NCBI RefSeq assembly: GCF_023920705.1
Contig: NZ_CP094657.1
Span: 558,001 to 622,000 of the forward strand
Reading direction: 5' to 3'
Source of the DNA: Acinetobacter sp. XS-4
GTDB taxonomy: Bacteria; Pseudomonadota; Gammaproteobacteria; Pseudomonadales; Moraxellaceae
Length of the DNA: 64,000 nucleotides
The notes below the pieces were generated by a model, which saw only the letters and a program-made list of their open reading frames with translations, ran no database searches and was not told the DNA's origin. Below, piece after piece: positions 43,143-51,817 of the stretch (positions are counted from its first letter, which is position 1; each line of letters starts with the position of its first letter). The position numbers were made by a program, and so were the translations under genes.

Positions 43143-43526
43143 ATGAAAAAGCCAATCGTTCTTGTACTTTCAACATTAATGTTGGGTATGTCAGCTACTG
43201 CGATGGCCGATACAAGTCATCGTTGGGACAATAATCATGGTAAAAACTATGATCGATATGAACATCGTGATGACCGCCGTCATGACTACCGAAATGATCA
43301 TCGTGCTCCACAGTGGTCAAATGCCGATCGTGGTAAGCACTATGGCCGATATGTAGCATTTAAGCGTGGCGATCGTGTTCCAGCAGAATACCGCAATAGT
43401 CGCTATTATGTTTCAGACTGGAGATCGCATCGTTTGTATGAGCCACCACGTGGATACCGTTGGGTTAAAACACCGAATCAATATTTACTCGTAGACTCAA
43501 AACACCAAATTTATCGTGTCCGTTAA
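43143..43526 (+). CDS. RcnB-family periplasmic protein
   Basis: A signal peptide (MKKPIVLVLSTLMLGMSATA, then MADT) precedes a His/Arg/Asp-rich region and the RcnB domain (YRNSRYYVSDWRSHRLYEPP, RGYRWVKTPNQYLLVD). RcnB of E. coli is a periplasmic protein of nickel/cobalt homeostasis. In Acinetobacter the family is common, and its metal is not known. It is a single gene with its own terminator at 43547-43572. Confidence 0.9.
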   Translation: MKKPIVLVLSTLMLGMSATAMADTSHRWDNNHGKNYDRYEHRDDRRHDYRNDHRAPQWSNADRGKHYGRYVAFKRGDRVPAEYRNSRYYVSDWRSHRLYEPPRGYRWVKTPNQYLLVDSKHQIYRVR

Positions 43527-43546
43527 TTTTGAAATCTAGAATATAT

Positions 43547-43572
43547 AAATGGCCTCAATATTGAGGCCATTT
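43547..43572. terminator. Bidirectional terminator between RcnB- and PsiE-family genes
   Basis: AAATGGCCTCAA pairs with TTGAGGCCATTT with a 2-base loop, A/T runs outside, and converging genes on both sides. Confidence 0.88.
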
Positions 43573-43574
43573 TT

Positions 43575-44057
43575 TTATGCTAATTCATCATCTTGAGGCT
43601 GAGGGGGCTTTAAGGGTGTTGGTGTTTTTGCATGTTTCTCTTTCATTACTGAAGGATAGTTCCAAGATGCAAAACGAACAACCAAAATAGACAGGGCTAA
43701 AATAAGAATTGAGCCGGTAATAATGACTTGATCCATATCCGCTTTATGGTCATGTTGAATATCTGAAATGAGTAGGCGGGTTAAGGCCGTAATCGCAACA
43801 TAAATAAGAAAGCGTACAGGCATATGATTGGTTTTAAAGTAAATTCCAACCATCGCACCAAGTTCTAAGTATATAAATAATAATAAAATATCATCAATTG
43901 AAGCATACTTTTTGACAGTCAAAATTTCAAAAACAGTATTGGCTGCGGACCAAGCCACCATACATCCAATAATAAACAGGGCTAAATAGTGGAAGGCTTC
44001 TACGGCGTAATGACCAAAACGGTCAAGTATTCGCTCGTATTTTTTAGGATCAGGCAT
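43575..44057 (-). CDS. PsiE-family membrane protein
   Basis: The 160-aa protein has four membrane helices and the PsiE core (LLLFIYLELGAMVGIYFKTN, then HMPVRFLIYVAITALTRLLI). E. coli PsiE is phosphate-starvation inducible with unknown activity. A Pro-rich hydrophilic tail (TPTPLKPPQPQDDELA) extends the C-terminus. It stands as a single gene. Confidence 0.88.
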   Translation of the reverse strand: MPDPKKYERILDRFGHYAVEAFHYLALFIIGCMVAWSAANTVFEILTVKKYASIDDILLLFIYLELGAMVGIYFKTNHMPVRFLIYVAITALTRLLISDIQHDHKADMDQVIITGSILILALSILVVRFASWNYPSVMKEKHAKTPTPLKPPQPQDDELA

Positions 44058-44135
44058 AGTAAGATCTTTTGTTTGTTTCTTAATGTTTAGAAATTAAACA
44101 AATTTCATGCCAATGGAAATAGTAAATACAAAATA

Positions 44136-44166
44136 AAAAAGCGTCTGAATATTCAGGCGCTTTTTT
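44136..44166 (-). terminator. Terminator of the downstream acyl-CoA dehydrogenase gene
   Basis: AAAAAAGCGtCTGAAT and ATTCAGGCGCTTTTTT form a near-perfect hairpin just past the stop at 44180 of the minus-strand dehydrogenase gene. Confidence 0.85.
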
Positions 44167-44179
44167 ATAAAGAACTTAA

Positions 44180-45961
44180 TTAAGCTTGATTCGTGAAGTA
44201 GTCTTCGCTGAAGCCCATAATTAAGTCAGAACCCGCTTTAATTTTAGCAATACGTGCATCAATATCCGGCAAGATACGATCAGCAAAGTATTGAGCTAAA
44301 GCAAGTTTGTTTTGGTAGAAATCACCAGACTTATCTTTTGCTGCCGCTGCAATTTTCGCAAACATAAACGCGAAGCTAAGTAGGCCAACTGCATGTAAAT
44401 AATCAACAGCAGCGGCATTTGGGAAGTCTACGTTTTCAGCAGCTTGTTCAATAATAAACTGAGTAATTGCTTCGATTTCGGTTGCAGCATCTAAAGTTGC
44501 ATCTTTAATGAAGTTCAAATCGGTGTCTAAGTCATTTGCAAAGTCACGAATTTCAGTAATATATTCAGCAATGAACGCACCACCACATTTAATGGTTTTA
44601 CGACCAATTAAATCTTGAGACTGAACGCCGTTCGTTCCTTCGTAGATTTGAGCAATACGAAGATCACGGATACATTGTTCCATACCCCATTCACGAATAT
44701 AACCGTGACCACCAAACACCATTTGAGCATCTAAAGTTGCTTGGAATGCAGTATCTGTGAGGTAAGCTTTAGCAATTGGTGTTAAAAGCGCAACGCGATT
44801 ATTGGCTTTTTTCACAGCTTCGGCATCAGTTGAGAACTTAGTAATATCGAGCTGTTGACCTACATAGACTGCAAAAGCACGTGATGCTTCATTGTTTGCA
44901 CGTACGTTTAACAACATACGACGAACATCACCATGGACTAAAATGCTGTCAGCAGGTTTATTTGGTGATTGAACACCAGCTGCGCTACGACCTTGTAAGC
45001 GGTCAGTCGCATATTGCGCTGCATTTTGATAAGCAAATTCAGATGCGCCTAAACCTTGGATACCCATAGATAAACGTTCGTAGTTCATCATGACAAACAT
45101 GGCAGCAAGACCTTCGTTTTCTTTACCAACAAGATAACCTTTTGCTGCATCAAAGTTCATCACACAAGTTGCAGACGCTTTAATCCCCATTTTATGCTCG
45201 ATAGAACCTGGGCCAACTAGGTTGCGTTCACCTAATGAACCATCTTCATTCACCAAATACTTTGGTACGATGAATAAAGAAATACCACGTGAACCCGCAG
45301 GGGCATCTGGAGTCTTAGCAAGTACTAAATGAATAATGTTTTCTGCTAAATCATTGTCACCACCAGTAATGAAAATTTTAGTACCTGTAATGTTATAAGT
45401 ACCATCTTCATTAGGTTCTGCTTTAGTTTTAATAATACCTAAGTCAGTACCTGCATGTGGCTCGGTTAAGCACATCGTGCCTGACCATTCACCTGAATAA
45501 ATCTTAGGTAAGTAAGTTTCTTTTTGTTCTTGAGATGCATAGCTGTTTAAAGCCATGCCTGCACCCACAGAAAGAAGCGGGTAGAGCATGAATGATGGGT
45601 TAGTTGCAAATAACATTTCATCAGAAAGAACGGTGAGCATTTTTGGCATGCCTTGACCGCCCCATTCTTCATCGGCACCTAAGCCAATCCAACCACCTTC
45701 TGCATATTGACGGAATGCATCTTTAAAACCAGCTGGTGTGAACACCTCGCCGTTTTCATAGCGAGCGCCTTCTTCATCACCGGTACGGTTTAATGGATGA
45801 GTCACGTTCTGAGCAAATTTAGCCATTTCTTCTAAAATTGCTTCAGCTGTTGCAGCATCTACATGAGCGAGTTTCTCATTAGACTGCCAAAATTGTTCTG
45901 CTTTAAATACATCATTTAAGATGAATTTCATATCAGCTAAAGGAGCATTGTAAATTGGCAT
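44180..45961 (-). CDS. Acyl-CoA dehydrogenase, long form (593 aa)
   Basis: The FAD enzyme has the usual ACAD domains plus an extra C-terminal domain (PF12806-type), as in 3-methylmercaptopropionyl-CoA dehydrogenase and related long ACADs. Visible motifs: MCLTEPHAGTDLGIIKTKAE for flavin and substrate binding, FITGGDNDLAENIIHLVLAK, and QIYEGTNGVQSQDLIGRK near the active site. It lies 167 bases after a paralogue of 600 aa on the same strand. The pair probably oxidises medium- or long-chain acyl-CoA. The substrate is not deducible. Confidence 0.92.
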   Translation of the reverse strand: MPIYNAPLADMKFILNDVFKAEQFWQSNEKLAHVDAATAEAILEEMAKFAQNVTHPLNRTGDEEGARYENGEVFTPAGFKDAFRQYAEGGWIGLGADEEWGGQGMPKMLTVLSDEMLFATNPSFMLYPLLSVGAGMALNSYASQEQKETYLPKIYSGEWSGTMCLTEPHAGTDLGIIKTKAEPNEDGTYNITGTKIFITGGDNDLAENIIHLVLAKTPDAPAGSRGISLFIVPKYLVNEDGSLGERNLVGPGSIEHKMGIKASATCVMNFDAAKGYLVGKENEGLAAMFVMMNYERLSMGIQGLGASEFAYQNAAQYATDRLQGRSAAGVQSPNKPADSILVHGDVRRMLLNVRANNEASRAFAVYVGQQLDITKFSTDAEAVKKANNRVALLTPIAKAYLTDTAFQATLDAQMVFGGHGYIREWGMEQCIRDLRIAQIYEGTNGVQSQDLIGRKTIKCGGAFIAEYITEIRDFANDLDTDLNFIKDATLDAATEIEAITQFIIEQAAENVDFPNAAAVDYLHAVGLLSFAFMFAKIAAAAKDKSGDFYQNKLALAQYFADRILPDIDARIAKIKAGSDLIMGFSEDYFTNQA

Positions 45962-46060
45962 AATCGTTCACCTTTTTTGTGCACATTGGCCTGTGCTAGA
46001 TATCCTGTAAAGCGAAATGGATATGGAATTTAAAGTGTAAATTTATCATTGATTTTATAA

Positions 46061-46094
46061 AAAAAGGACCGTCAAAACTGAGCAGTCCTTTTTT
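46061..46094 (-). terminator. Terminator between the two acyl-CoA dehydrogenase genes
   Basis: AAAAAGGAC and GTCCTTTTT form a stem around a 16-base loop, 35 bases past the stop of the 600-aa gene. The two dehydrogenase genes are thus probably separate transcripts. Confidence 0.75.
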
Positions 46095-46128
46095 GTTTTT
46101 TAACATTGCATATCGCAACTAACTATGG

Positions 46129-47931
46129 TTAGAAAGCGAAATGTTCAGCATCTAATGACATCAATGGATCTAGACCACCTGCAATCACATCAACATGTGA
46201 GCGAACACGTGGCAAGATTTTTTTGAAGTAGAAGCGAGCAGTCGTAACTTTCGCATTGTAGAAATCAACATCGGTCGTACCTTCGGCCAATTTCTCTTGC
46301 GCTACAAGTGCCATGCGAGCCCATAGATACGCTAAAGTGATATAACCTGAGAAGTAGAGGTAATCTACAGCAGCAGCACCTACTTCATCTGGGTTTTGCA
46401 TTGCGCGCATACCAATTTGCATGGTGAGATCGCCCCATTCTTTGTTAAGAGCTGCAAGCGGCTCAACAAATTCTTTCATGGCAGCGTTGTCTTTATTTGC
46501 TTCAACAAATTTGTGAACCATTTTTGTAAAGTCTTTCAGCATTGCACCTTGAGTTTGCAATACTTTACGGCCTAACAAATCAAGTGCCTGAATTTCAGTT
46601 GTACCTTCATACAAACATGCAATACGTGTATCACGTACGATTTGTTCCATGCCATGCTCAGAAATAAAGCCATGACCACCGAAGACTTGAACACCATGCT
46701 TAGCAGATTCAGAACCTGTTTCAGTTAAGAATGCTTTTGCAATTGGAGTCAATAAAGACAAGATGTTGTCAGCAAACTTACGCTCTTCTTCTGTTTCGCC
46801 TTTTTCAACGATGTCAGCATATTGAGCAAGTAAGTAAACAAGTGCACGGCCGCCTTCAGCAAACGCTTTTTGAGTTAAAAGCATGTTACGAACAGCAGGG
46901 TGAACGATAATTGGGTCTGCATCTTTTTCTGGAGCTTTTGGACCAGAAAGTGAACGCATTGCTAAACGTTCTTTTGCGTAAGTTAACGCGCCTTGGAAAG
47001 ATGATTCAGATGCTGCTAAACCTTGAACAGCAGTACCAATACGTGCTGTGTTCATGAAGGTGAACATACAGTTCAAACCACGGTTTTCAGGTCCGATCAA
47101 GTAACCTTTAGCTTGGTCAAAGTTAATGACACAAGTCGCGTTACCATGAATACCCATTTTGTGTTCGATAGAACCACAACGGACTGCATTACGCTCGCCC
47201 ACAGTACCATCTGCATTTACATGGAATTTAGGAACGATGAATAATGAGATACCTTTGGTGCCTTTTGGTGCACCTGGTAGGCGAGCAAGAACGATATGGA
47301 TGATGTTCTCAGCCATGTCATGTTCACCAGCAGAGATAAAGATTTTCTCGCCAGAAATTGCATAGCTACCGTCAGCATTTGGTTCTGCTTTAGAGCGGAT
47401 AATACCTAAGTCCGAACCTGCATGAGATTCAGTTAAGCACATCGTACCTGTCCAAACACCTGAAACAAGGTTTGGTAAATAAGTATTTTTTTGTTCATCA
47501 GAACCATGATGTTCTAATGTACGTACAGCTCCGTGAGACAAGCCAGGGTACATACCCCAAGACCAGTTTGCTGTACCAACCATTTCAGAAATTGCAATAC
47601 CTAAAGAGTTAGGTAAAGCCTGACCACCGTATTGTTCTTCTGCTGATAAAGACGGGAAGCCAAGTTCAATATATTTTTGATAAGCTTCTTTAAAGCCTGT
47701 TGGAGTGGTAACTACACCATCATTCCAAGTACAACCTTCGCGGTCGCCAACTTGGTTTAAAGGAGAAAGTTCATTTTCACAAAAGTCTGCCGCAGCTTCT
47801 AAATATTGATCAACCAATTCACGGCTTACGTTACCTTGGAAATCAGGTAATTTTGCATAGTGTTCTTCAGCATTTAATAATTCATGCAAAACGAATTGCA
47901 TATCACGTAAGGGCGCTTTGTATTGTGGCAT
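46129..47931 (-). CDS. Acyl-CoA dehydrogenase, long form (600 aa)
   Basis: It is a paralogue of the 593-aa enzyme with the same layout: MCLTESHAGSDLGIIRSKAE, FISAGEHDMAENIIHIVLAR, YEGTTEIQALDLLGRK and the additional C-terminal domain. Both begin MPxYxAPLxDMxFxL, typical of this subfamily. It is intact. Tandem copies of this enzyme type are common in Acinetobacter fatty-acid catabolism. An electron-transfer flavoprotein gene is not in the window. Confidence 0.92.
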   Translation of the reverse strand: MPQYKAPLRDMQFVLHELLNAEEHYAKLPDFQGNVSRELVDQYLEAAADFCENELSPLNQVGDREGCTWNDGVVTTPTGFKEAYQKYIELGFPSLSAEEQYGGQALPNSLGIAISEMVGTANWSWGMYPGLSHGAVRTLEHHGSDEQKNTYLPNLVSGVWTGTMCLTESHAGSDLGIIRSKAEPNADGSYAISGEKIFISAGEHDMAENIIHIVLARLPGAPKGTKGISLFIVPKFHVNADGTVGERNAVRCGSIEHKMGIHGNATCVINFDQAKGYLIGPENRGLNCMFTFMNTARIGTAVQGLAASESSFQGALTYAKERLAMRSLSGPKAPEKDADPIIVHPAVRNMLLTQKAFAEGGRALVYLLAQYADIVEKGETEEERKFADNILSLLTPIAKAFLTETGSESAKHGVQVFGGHGFISEHGMEQIVRDTRIACLYEGTTEIQALDLLGRKVLQTQGAMLKDFTKMVHKFVEANKDNAAMKEFVEPLAALNKEWGDLTMQIGMRAMQNPDEVGAAAVDYLYFSGYITLAYLWARMALVAQEKLAEGTTDVDFYNAKVTTARFYFKKILPRVRSHVDVIAGGLDPLMSLDAEHFAF

Positions 47932-48178
47932 ATCGGGTTCCTCAATACTGGTGAAACCAGAGTTATAATCTTAATCTATGAGAATGTGCCATGAGGCACC
48001 TTGGACTATTACATCGTGCAACAACTTGCATAACTGTACAAGCACCTCAGGACCTTTACTTTGTGACTGCAAAGTCAAGAAAAAAATACTTAAACTATGT
48101 AAGTGCTTTGAGTGTAAACACTTTTGGTTATGTTTATATGATACAAATAGTCAAAATCGTAAACAGTTATGTATAAAC

Positions 48179-48204
48179 AAAAAGGCGCCTAGAGGCGCCT
48201 TTTT
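48179..48204. terminator. Bidirectional hairpin terminator AAAGGCGCC-TAGA-GGCGCCTTT
   Basis: A 9-bp GC-rich stem with A and T runs outside lies past the stop of the lipoprotein gene (48223, minus). The rest of 47932-48178 is the upstream region of the 600-aa dehydrogenase and holds nothing else I can name. Confidence 0.88.
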
Positions 48205-48222
48205 GTTTCTTAGTTTTTAAAA

Positions 48223-48600
48223 TTATTTTGCTTGAGCTGATGCAGGAGCTGGAGCGTTAACTGGTGGTTGAGGGCGTTTTGGTTCAAAACGAAGGTTACA
48301 AGTACCTTCAAGTGTCTTATCGCCAACTTGAACATTTACTGCTTGTCCGTTGGCCTTGCCATCACATGCCTTTTGGATTTGTTCAAAGCGAGCTTGACGT
48401 TCAGCACGGTGTTGTTCCCATGCTGCTTTTTGCTCTGGTGTGAACTCACGATGTTTCATTCGGTGGTGGCCTTCACGTGGGCCATCTTGCATCATGCCAC
48501 GCTCAGGTTTAGGCGGTTGAGTTGTTGATTGACACGCCGCTAAACTTCCCATTGTTACAATTGCCGCACTGAATAATGCAATTTTTGCCGTCATTTTCAT
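48223..48600 (-). CDS. Small lipoprotein with Glu/Arg/His-rich domain
   Basis: The 125-aa protein has a lipoprotein signal ending in the lipobox LAAC (Cys at residue 23) and a charged domain (REFTPEQKAAWEQHRAERQA) that recalls CpxP/Spy-like helices, then two cysteines (KACDG, GTCNLR) and a Pro/Ala tail. It diverges from baeS by 126 bases, and envelope-stress regulators often control such proteins. That connection is inference. Confidence 0.82.
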   Translation of the reverse strand: MKMTAKIALFSAAIVTMGSLAACQSTTQPPKPERGMMQDGPREGHHRMKHREFTPEQKAAWEQHRAERQARFEQIQKACDGKANGQAVNVQVGDKTLEGTCNLRFEPKRPQPPVNAPAPASAQAK

Positions 48601-48726
48601 ATTTAAAGCCTTTTAATGTTGTGTTTACCGATGCCTTAAAGATTAGATAATAAAGATGTAGAAACAATGGAGAGTTTTTCTTTTCGTTGTTGGTTACAAT
48701 GCCAAATATAGGGTAAAAATGAGAGA

Positions 48727-50391
48727 GTGCTTTTGAACGTTCTACGTGTTCCCATTGCATTACGGTTATTTTTGACAGTCTTGCTCACCACATTGCTTAT
48801 TGCGACTGCAAGCTTGAGCGTTTTACATTGGACAATGCAAAAGAACTTTGCCAAATATGTGGCCGACGTTGAAATGCAGAAGCTCGACCGCCTTATTACC
48901 AATCTGGGCAATGTCTATACGGTGTACCATGATTGGGGGAATGCGATTCAGGCACAGATTTTACAAATTGAAGGAACCGCGGCTCCCGATGACTACGATC
49001 GTCTCTCACAGTGGTGGCTTCGTCGTCAATATGACATTGCGATACAACAGCATTCTTTCGATGAACATGCCCTCATTAATATTTCACCTCAAGTGGCGCC
49101 GACAAATAAAAATACTATTTTTAGTGATGAAGAGCTAAGAACGCTTGAGAAAAATTTACCCTCTCAATATCAACCCTTTGAAGGGCTAAGATTCCCTTTA
49201 AGTGCAAACCAATTTCGCTCAAGTGATGATAAAAACAAGTCAAAGAAGGGGAGCTTAAAAGATATTGAAACTCAAAATGGTAAGAAGCGTTTTATTGCTT
49301 TGCCCGACCGTTTGGGTTTAAGTTCTCGTTTATCTTTATATGATGCACGGCACCAGTTTGTTGTGGGTGAACCGCCTTCTTCAGATCAGATGTCATTTCG
49401 CCCGATTATCTTAAACAATCAAGTGGTTGGATATTTAGGTTTAAAACCTGTTTTAGATAAAGAAGATGCTTTGAGTATTAATTTCTTTAGTAATCAAAAG
49501 CGCTATTTACTCTTAATTTATGCTTTAACTTTACTTTCAAGTTTAGTTGCAGCGCTATTAATGGCGACTTATTTTAAAAAGCCGATTCAGCGTTTATTAA
49601 ATGCAACTAATGAATTAACGAAAGGAAATTATCAACATCAAGTGGTTATTAAACGAAATGATGAATTGGGCGATTTATCAACTCAATTGAACCATTTGGC
49701 AGAAATTTTACATCAGCATGAAGAGTCGCGACGTCAATGGGTAGCAGATACTTCTCATGAGTTAAAAACGCCGCTGGCAGTATTACAAGCACAAATTGAA
49801 GCAATGCAAGACGGGATTCGAAAAGCGACTCCTGAACATCTAGATGCAATGATGCGTCAGGTTTCAAGCCTGAAAAAATTGACCCAGGACCTTGCAGACT
49901 TGGCACAGGCAGATGCCCAGCAGCTTAAATGTTATTTGAGTTCTATCAATCCATGGGAAGTAGTATTGCAGGAAGTAGAAAACTTTAAACCTAAACTTGA
50001 GCAGGCTGGTCTCGAAATTCAGGTTGAAGGAACAAGTTCTCCGCTATTATTAGACCGTGATCGCTTTAAACAGATTATTGTTAATTTAATTAGTAATAGT
50101 ATTCGTTACACAGAAACAGGTGGCAAAATTCATATTCATACGGCTCAAACTCCGCAGGAGTGGACTTTGTATGTTGATGACAGCCCATTTGGTTTAAACG
50201 ATGAGCAGTTATCCCGTTTAGGTGAACGTTTCTATCGCGTAGATGATTCGCGTACGCGTAGTACAGGTGGAACAGGGCTAGGCTTGGCTTTGTCTTGTAA
50301 AATTGCGCAGGCGCTTGCTGGTACACTCAGTTTTGAACATTCACCGTTAGGTGGTTTACGTTGTGTGCTCACTTTTAAAAAGCAGAGTTAA
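48727..50391 (+). CDS. baeS: Sensor histidine kinase BaeS
   Basis: The 554-aa kinase has an N-terminal membrane helix, a ~220-residue periplasmic domain, a second helix (LLLIYALTLLSSLVAALLMA), HAMP, HisKA with H344 in DTSHELKTPLA, and an ATPase domain (NLISNSIRYTETGG, GGTGLGLALS). The start is a GTG (48727). BaeS senses envelope stress and phosphorylates BaeR. In A. baumannii the pair influences AdeABC-type efflux and tigecycline susceptibility. baeR follows 21 bases later. Confidence 0.92.
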   Translation: MLLNVLRVPIALRLFLTVLLTTLLIATASLSVLHWTMQKNFAKYVADVEMQKLDRLITNLGNVYTVYHDWGNAIQAQILQIEGTAAPDDYDRLSQWWLRRQYDIAIQQHSFDEHALINISPQVAPTNKNTIFSDEELRTLEKNLPSQYQPFEGLRFPLSANQFRSSDDKNKSKKGSLKDIETQNGKKRFIALPDRLGLSSRLSLYDARHQFVVGEPPSSDQMSFRPIILNNQVVGYLGLKPVLDKEDALSINFFSNQKRYLLLIYALTLLSSLVAALLMATYFKKPIQRLLNATNELTKGNYQHQVVIKRNDELGDLSTQLNHLAEILHQHEESRRQWVADTSHELKTPLAVLQAQIEAMQDGIRKATPEHLDAMMRQVSSLKKLTQDLADLAQADAQQLKCYLSSINPWEVVLQEVENFKPKLEQAGLEIQVEGTSSPLLLDRDRFKQIIVNLISNSIRYTETGGKIHIHTAQTPQEWTLYVDDSPFGLNDEQLSRLGERFYRVDDSRTRSTGGTGLGLALSCKIAQALAGTLSFEHSPLGGLRCVLTFKKQS

Positions 50392-50412
50392 ATATAAAAG
50401 GAAAAATATCTC

Positions 50413-51099
50413 ATGAAACATGTGATGTTGGTTGAAGATGAAGTCGAATTAGCGCATTTAGTGCGTGATTATCTTGAAGCTGCCGGTTTTGAAGTAAGTA
50501 TGTTTCATGATGGTCAAGATGCCTATGCGAGTTTCCAGCAACGTAAACCTAATTTAATGGTTCTGGACTTAATGGTTCCACGAATGGATGGTTTGACCAT
50601 TTGCCGTAAAGTTCGTGAACAGTCAGATTTACCAATTATTATGGTCACTGCCCGTACAGAGGAAATTGACCGTGTATTAGGTCTCAACATGGGCGCTGAT
50701 GATTATGTATGTAAACCATTTAGCCCAAAAGAGTTAGTTGCTCGTGTACAGGCAGTTTTACGCCGTTTAGAGCGGAAGGCAGAACCTGAACAAAACGATT
50801 CTTTTCGAATTGATAAAGCGCAGCAAAGAATTTGGTATCAACAAAAATCATTGAGCTTAACGCCAACCGAATTTCGCTTACTTGAGCTATTTTTAGAGCA
50901 TGTAGGGCAAGTATATTCACGTGCACAATTATTGGATCATATTAATCCAGATAGTTTTGATGTTGCCGATCGTGTAATTGACAGCCATATCAAAAACTTG
51001 CGCCGAAAAATTAGTGAAGCGGCTGAAACTGGTAACCGTCATGAATGGATTCAAGCTGTTTACGGTGTAGGTTACCGCTTCGAATATCCTGAAGAGTAA
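50413..51099 (+). CDS. baeR: Response regulator BaeR
   Basis: The 228-aa OmpR-family regulator has a receiver domain with the phosphorylated D52 in MVLDLMVPRMDG, the conserved K in DDYVCKPFSP, and a winged-helix DNA-binding domain (SLTPTEFRLLELFLEHVGQV, then VDSHIKNLRRKI). It is co-transcribed with baeS. Together they report envelope damage to efflux and stress genes. Confidence 0.93.
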   Translation: MKHVMLVEDEVELAHLVRDYLEAAGFEVSMFHDGQDAYASFQQRKPNLMVLDLMVPRMDGLTICRKVREQSDLPIIMVTARTEEIDRVLGLNMGADDYVCKPFSPKELVARVQAVLRRLERKAEPEQNDSFRIDKAQQRIWYQQKSLSLTPTEFRLLELFLEHVGQVYSRAQLLDHINPDSFDVADRVIDSHIKNLRRKISEAAETGNRHEWIQAVYGVGYRFEYPEE

Positions 51100-51119
51100 A
51101 ACACAGGCGAAAGTTATTC

Positions 51120-51159
51120 TGTGGATAACCACAATGTTATCCACAGAAAATGTGGATAG
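51120..51159. promoter_or_regulatory. Cluster of DnaA-box-like sites
   Basis: TGTGGATAAC (51120-51129) and GTTATCCACA (51136-51145) are inverted perfect DnaA boxes (TTATCCACA) six bases apart, with a third, TGTGGATAG, at 51151-51159. The inverted pair also forms a 10-bp hairpin between the converging baeR and L,D-transpeptidase genes, so it may simply be a transcription-ending hairpin. Confidence 0.6.
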
Positions 51160-51170
51160 TTTTAAAGATT

Positions 51171-51752
51171 TTATGGATAAATAGTAATCTTCGTATGATT
51201 TGGTACGAATTGCCAAATCTCATCTATATCTGCATTTCTAACTGCAATACATCCTAATGTCCAATCTTTATGTGGCATATAAGTCGAGCTAAAAGGCATA
51301 GACAAAAAGGATTTTGGAACTGATCCATGAATCATGATATCTCCACCTGTTGGTTGATTATGTTGCTTGGCATAAGCAATATCTTTCGTATCGGGATAGG
51401 AAATATGCAACGATTTATAGTACGCACTTTGTGAATTGCGCCAATCTATAGAATAGACCCCCTCAGGTGTTTTTCCATCATTTTCAAAGTGTTTATGTCC
51501 TTTGGGATTAAAGCCAAGACGTATAGGATAACGACGAATCACATCCTGATTACTCTTGAGCAGAAGTATGCATTGACTTTTAAACACTTCAATTGAGGTG
51601 ACGGGCTTTGTCTTGATGAGTTCTAAGATCTCTTTATTTGAAAGCGCTTGATGGCTTGGCGTAAAAGTTGGTAAATATTTTTCATAATTATAAAAAGCGA
51701 TTCCGAGTGGAACTATAAGAAGTGTACAAATAATGATAGGTCTAATTTTCAT
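51171..51752 (-). CDS. L,D-transpeptidase-like (YkuD) protein
   Basis: An N-terminal membrane anchor or signal (IRPIIICTLLIVPLGIAFYN) precedes a YkuD catalytic domain with IMIHGSVP and the active-site cysteine in DWTLGCIAVRNADIDEIW. Such enzymes cross-link peptidoglycan or attach lipoproteins via meso-DAP. The 193-aa length is on the short side, with no separate LysM or peptidoglycan-binding domain. A hairpin on its far side belongs to the next gene. Confidence 0.9.
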   Translation of the reverse strand: MKIRPIIICTLLIVPLGIAFYNYEKYLPTFTPSHQALSNKEILELIKTKPVTSIEVFKSQCILLLKSNQDVIRRYPIRLGFNPKGHKHFENDGKTPEGVYSIDWRNSQSAYYKSLHISYPDTKDIAYAKQHNQPTGGDIMIHGSVPKSFLSMPFSSTYMPHKDWTLGCIAVRNADIDEIWQFVPNHTKITIYP

Positions 51753-51774
51753 ATATTATTCTTTGATGTTTAAG

Positions 51775-51803
51775 AAACTCTCTTAAGTGACTTAAGAGAG
51801 TTT
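51775..51803 (-). terminator. Hairpin terminator after selO
   Basis: AAACTCTCTTAAG and CTTAAGAGAGTTT form a 13-bp perfect stem with loop TGA, 15 bases past the selO stop. The U-tract is short. Confidence 0.75.
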
Positions 51804-51817
51804 TAGTTTTTAAAGTA

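Noticed and set aside
51118..51170. DnaA boxes as a chromosomal origin
   Set aside because: No dnaA, dnaN, rpmH or gidA gene and no AT-rich unwinding region is nearby; at most a titration site or a simple hairpin.
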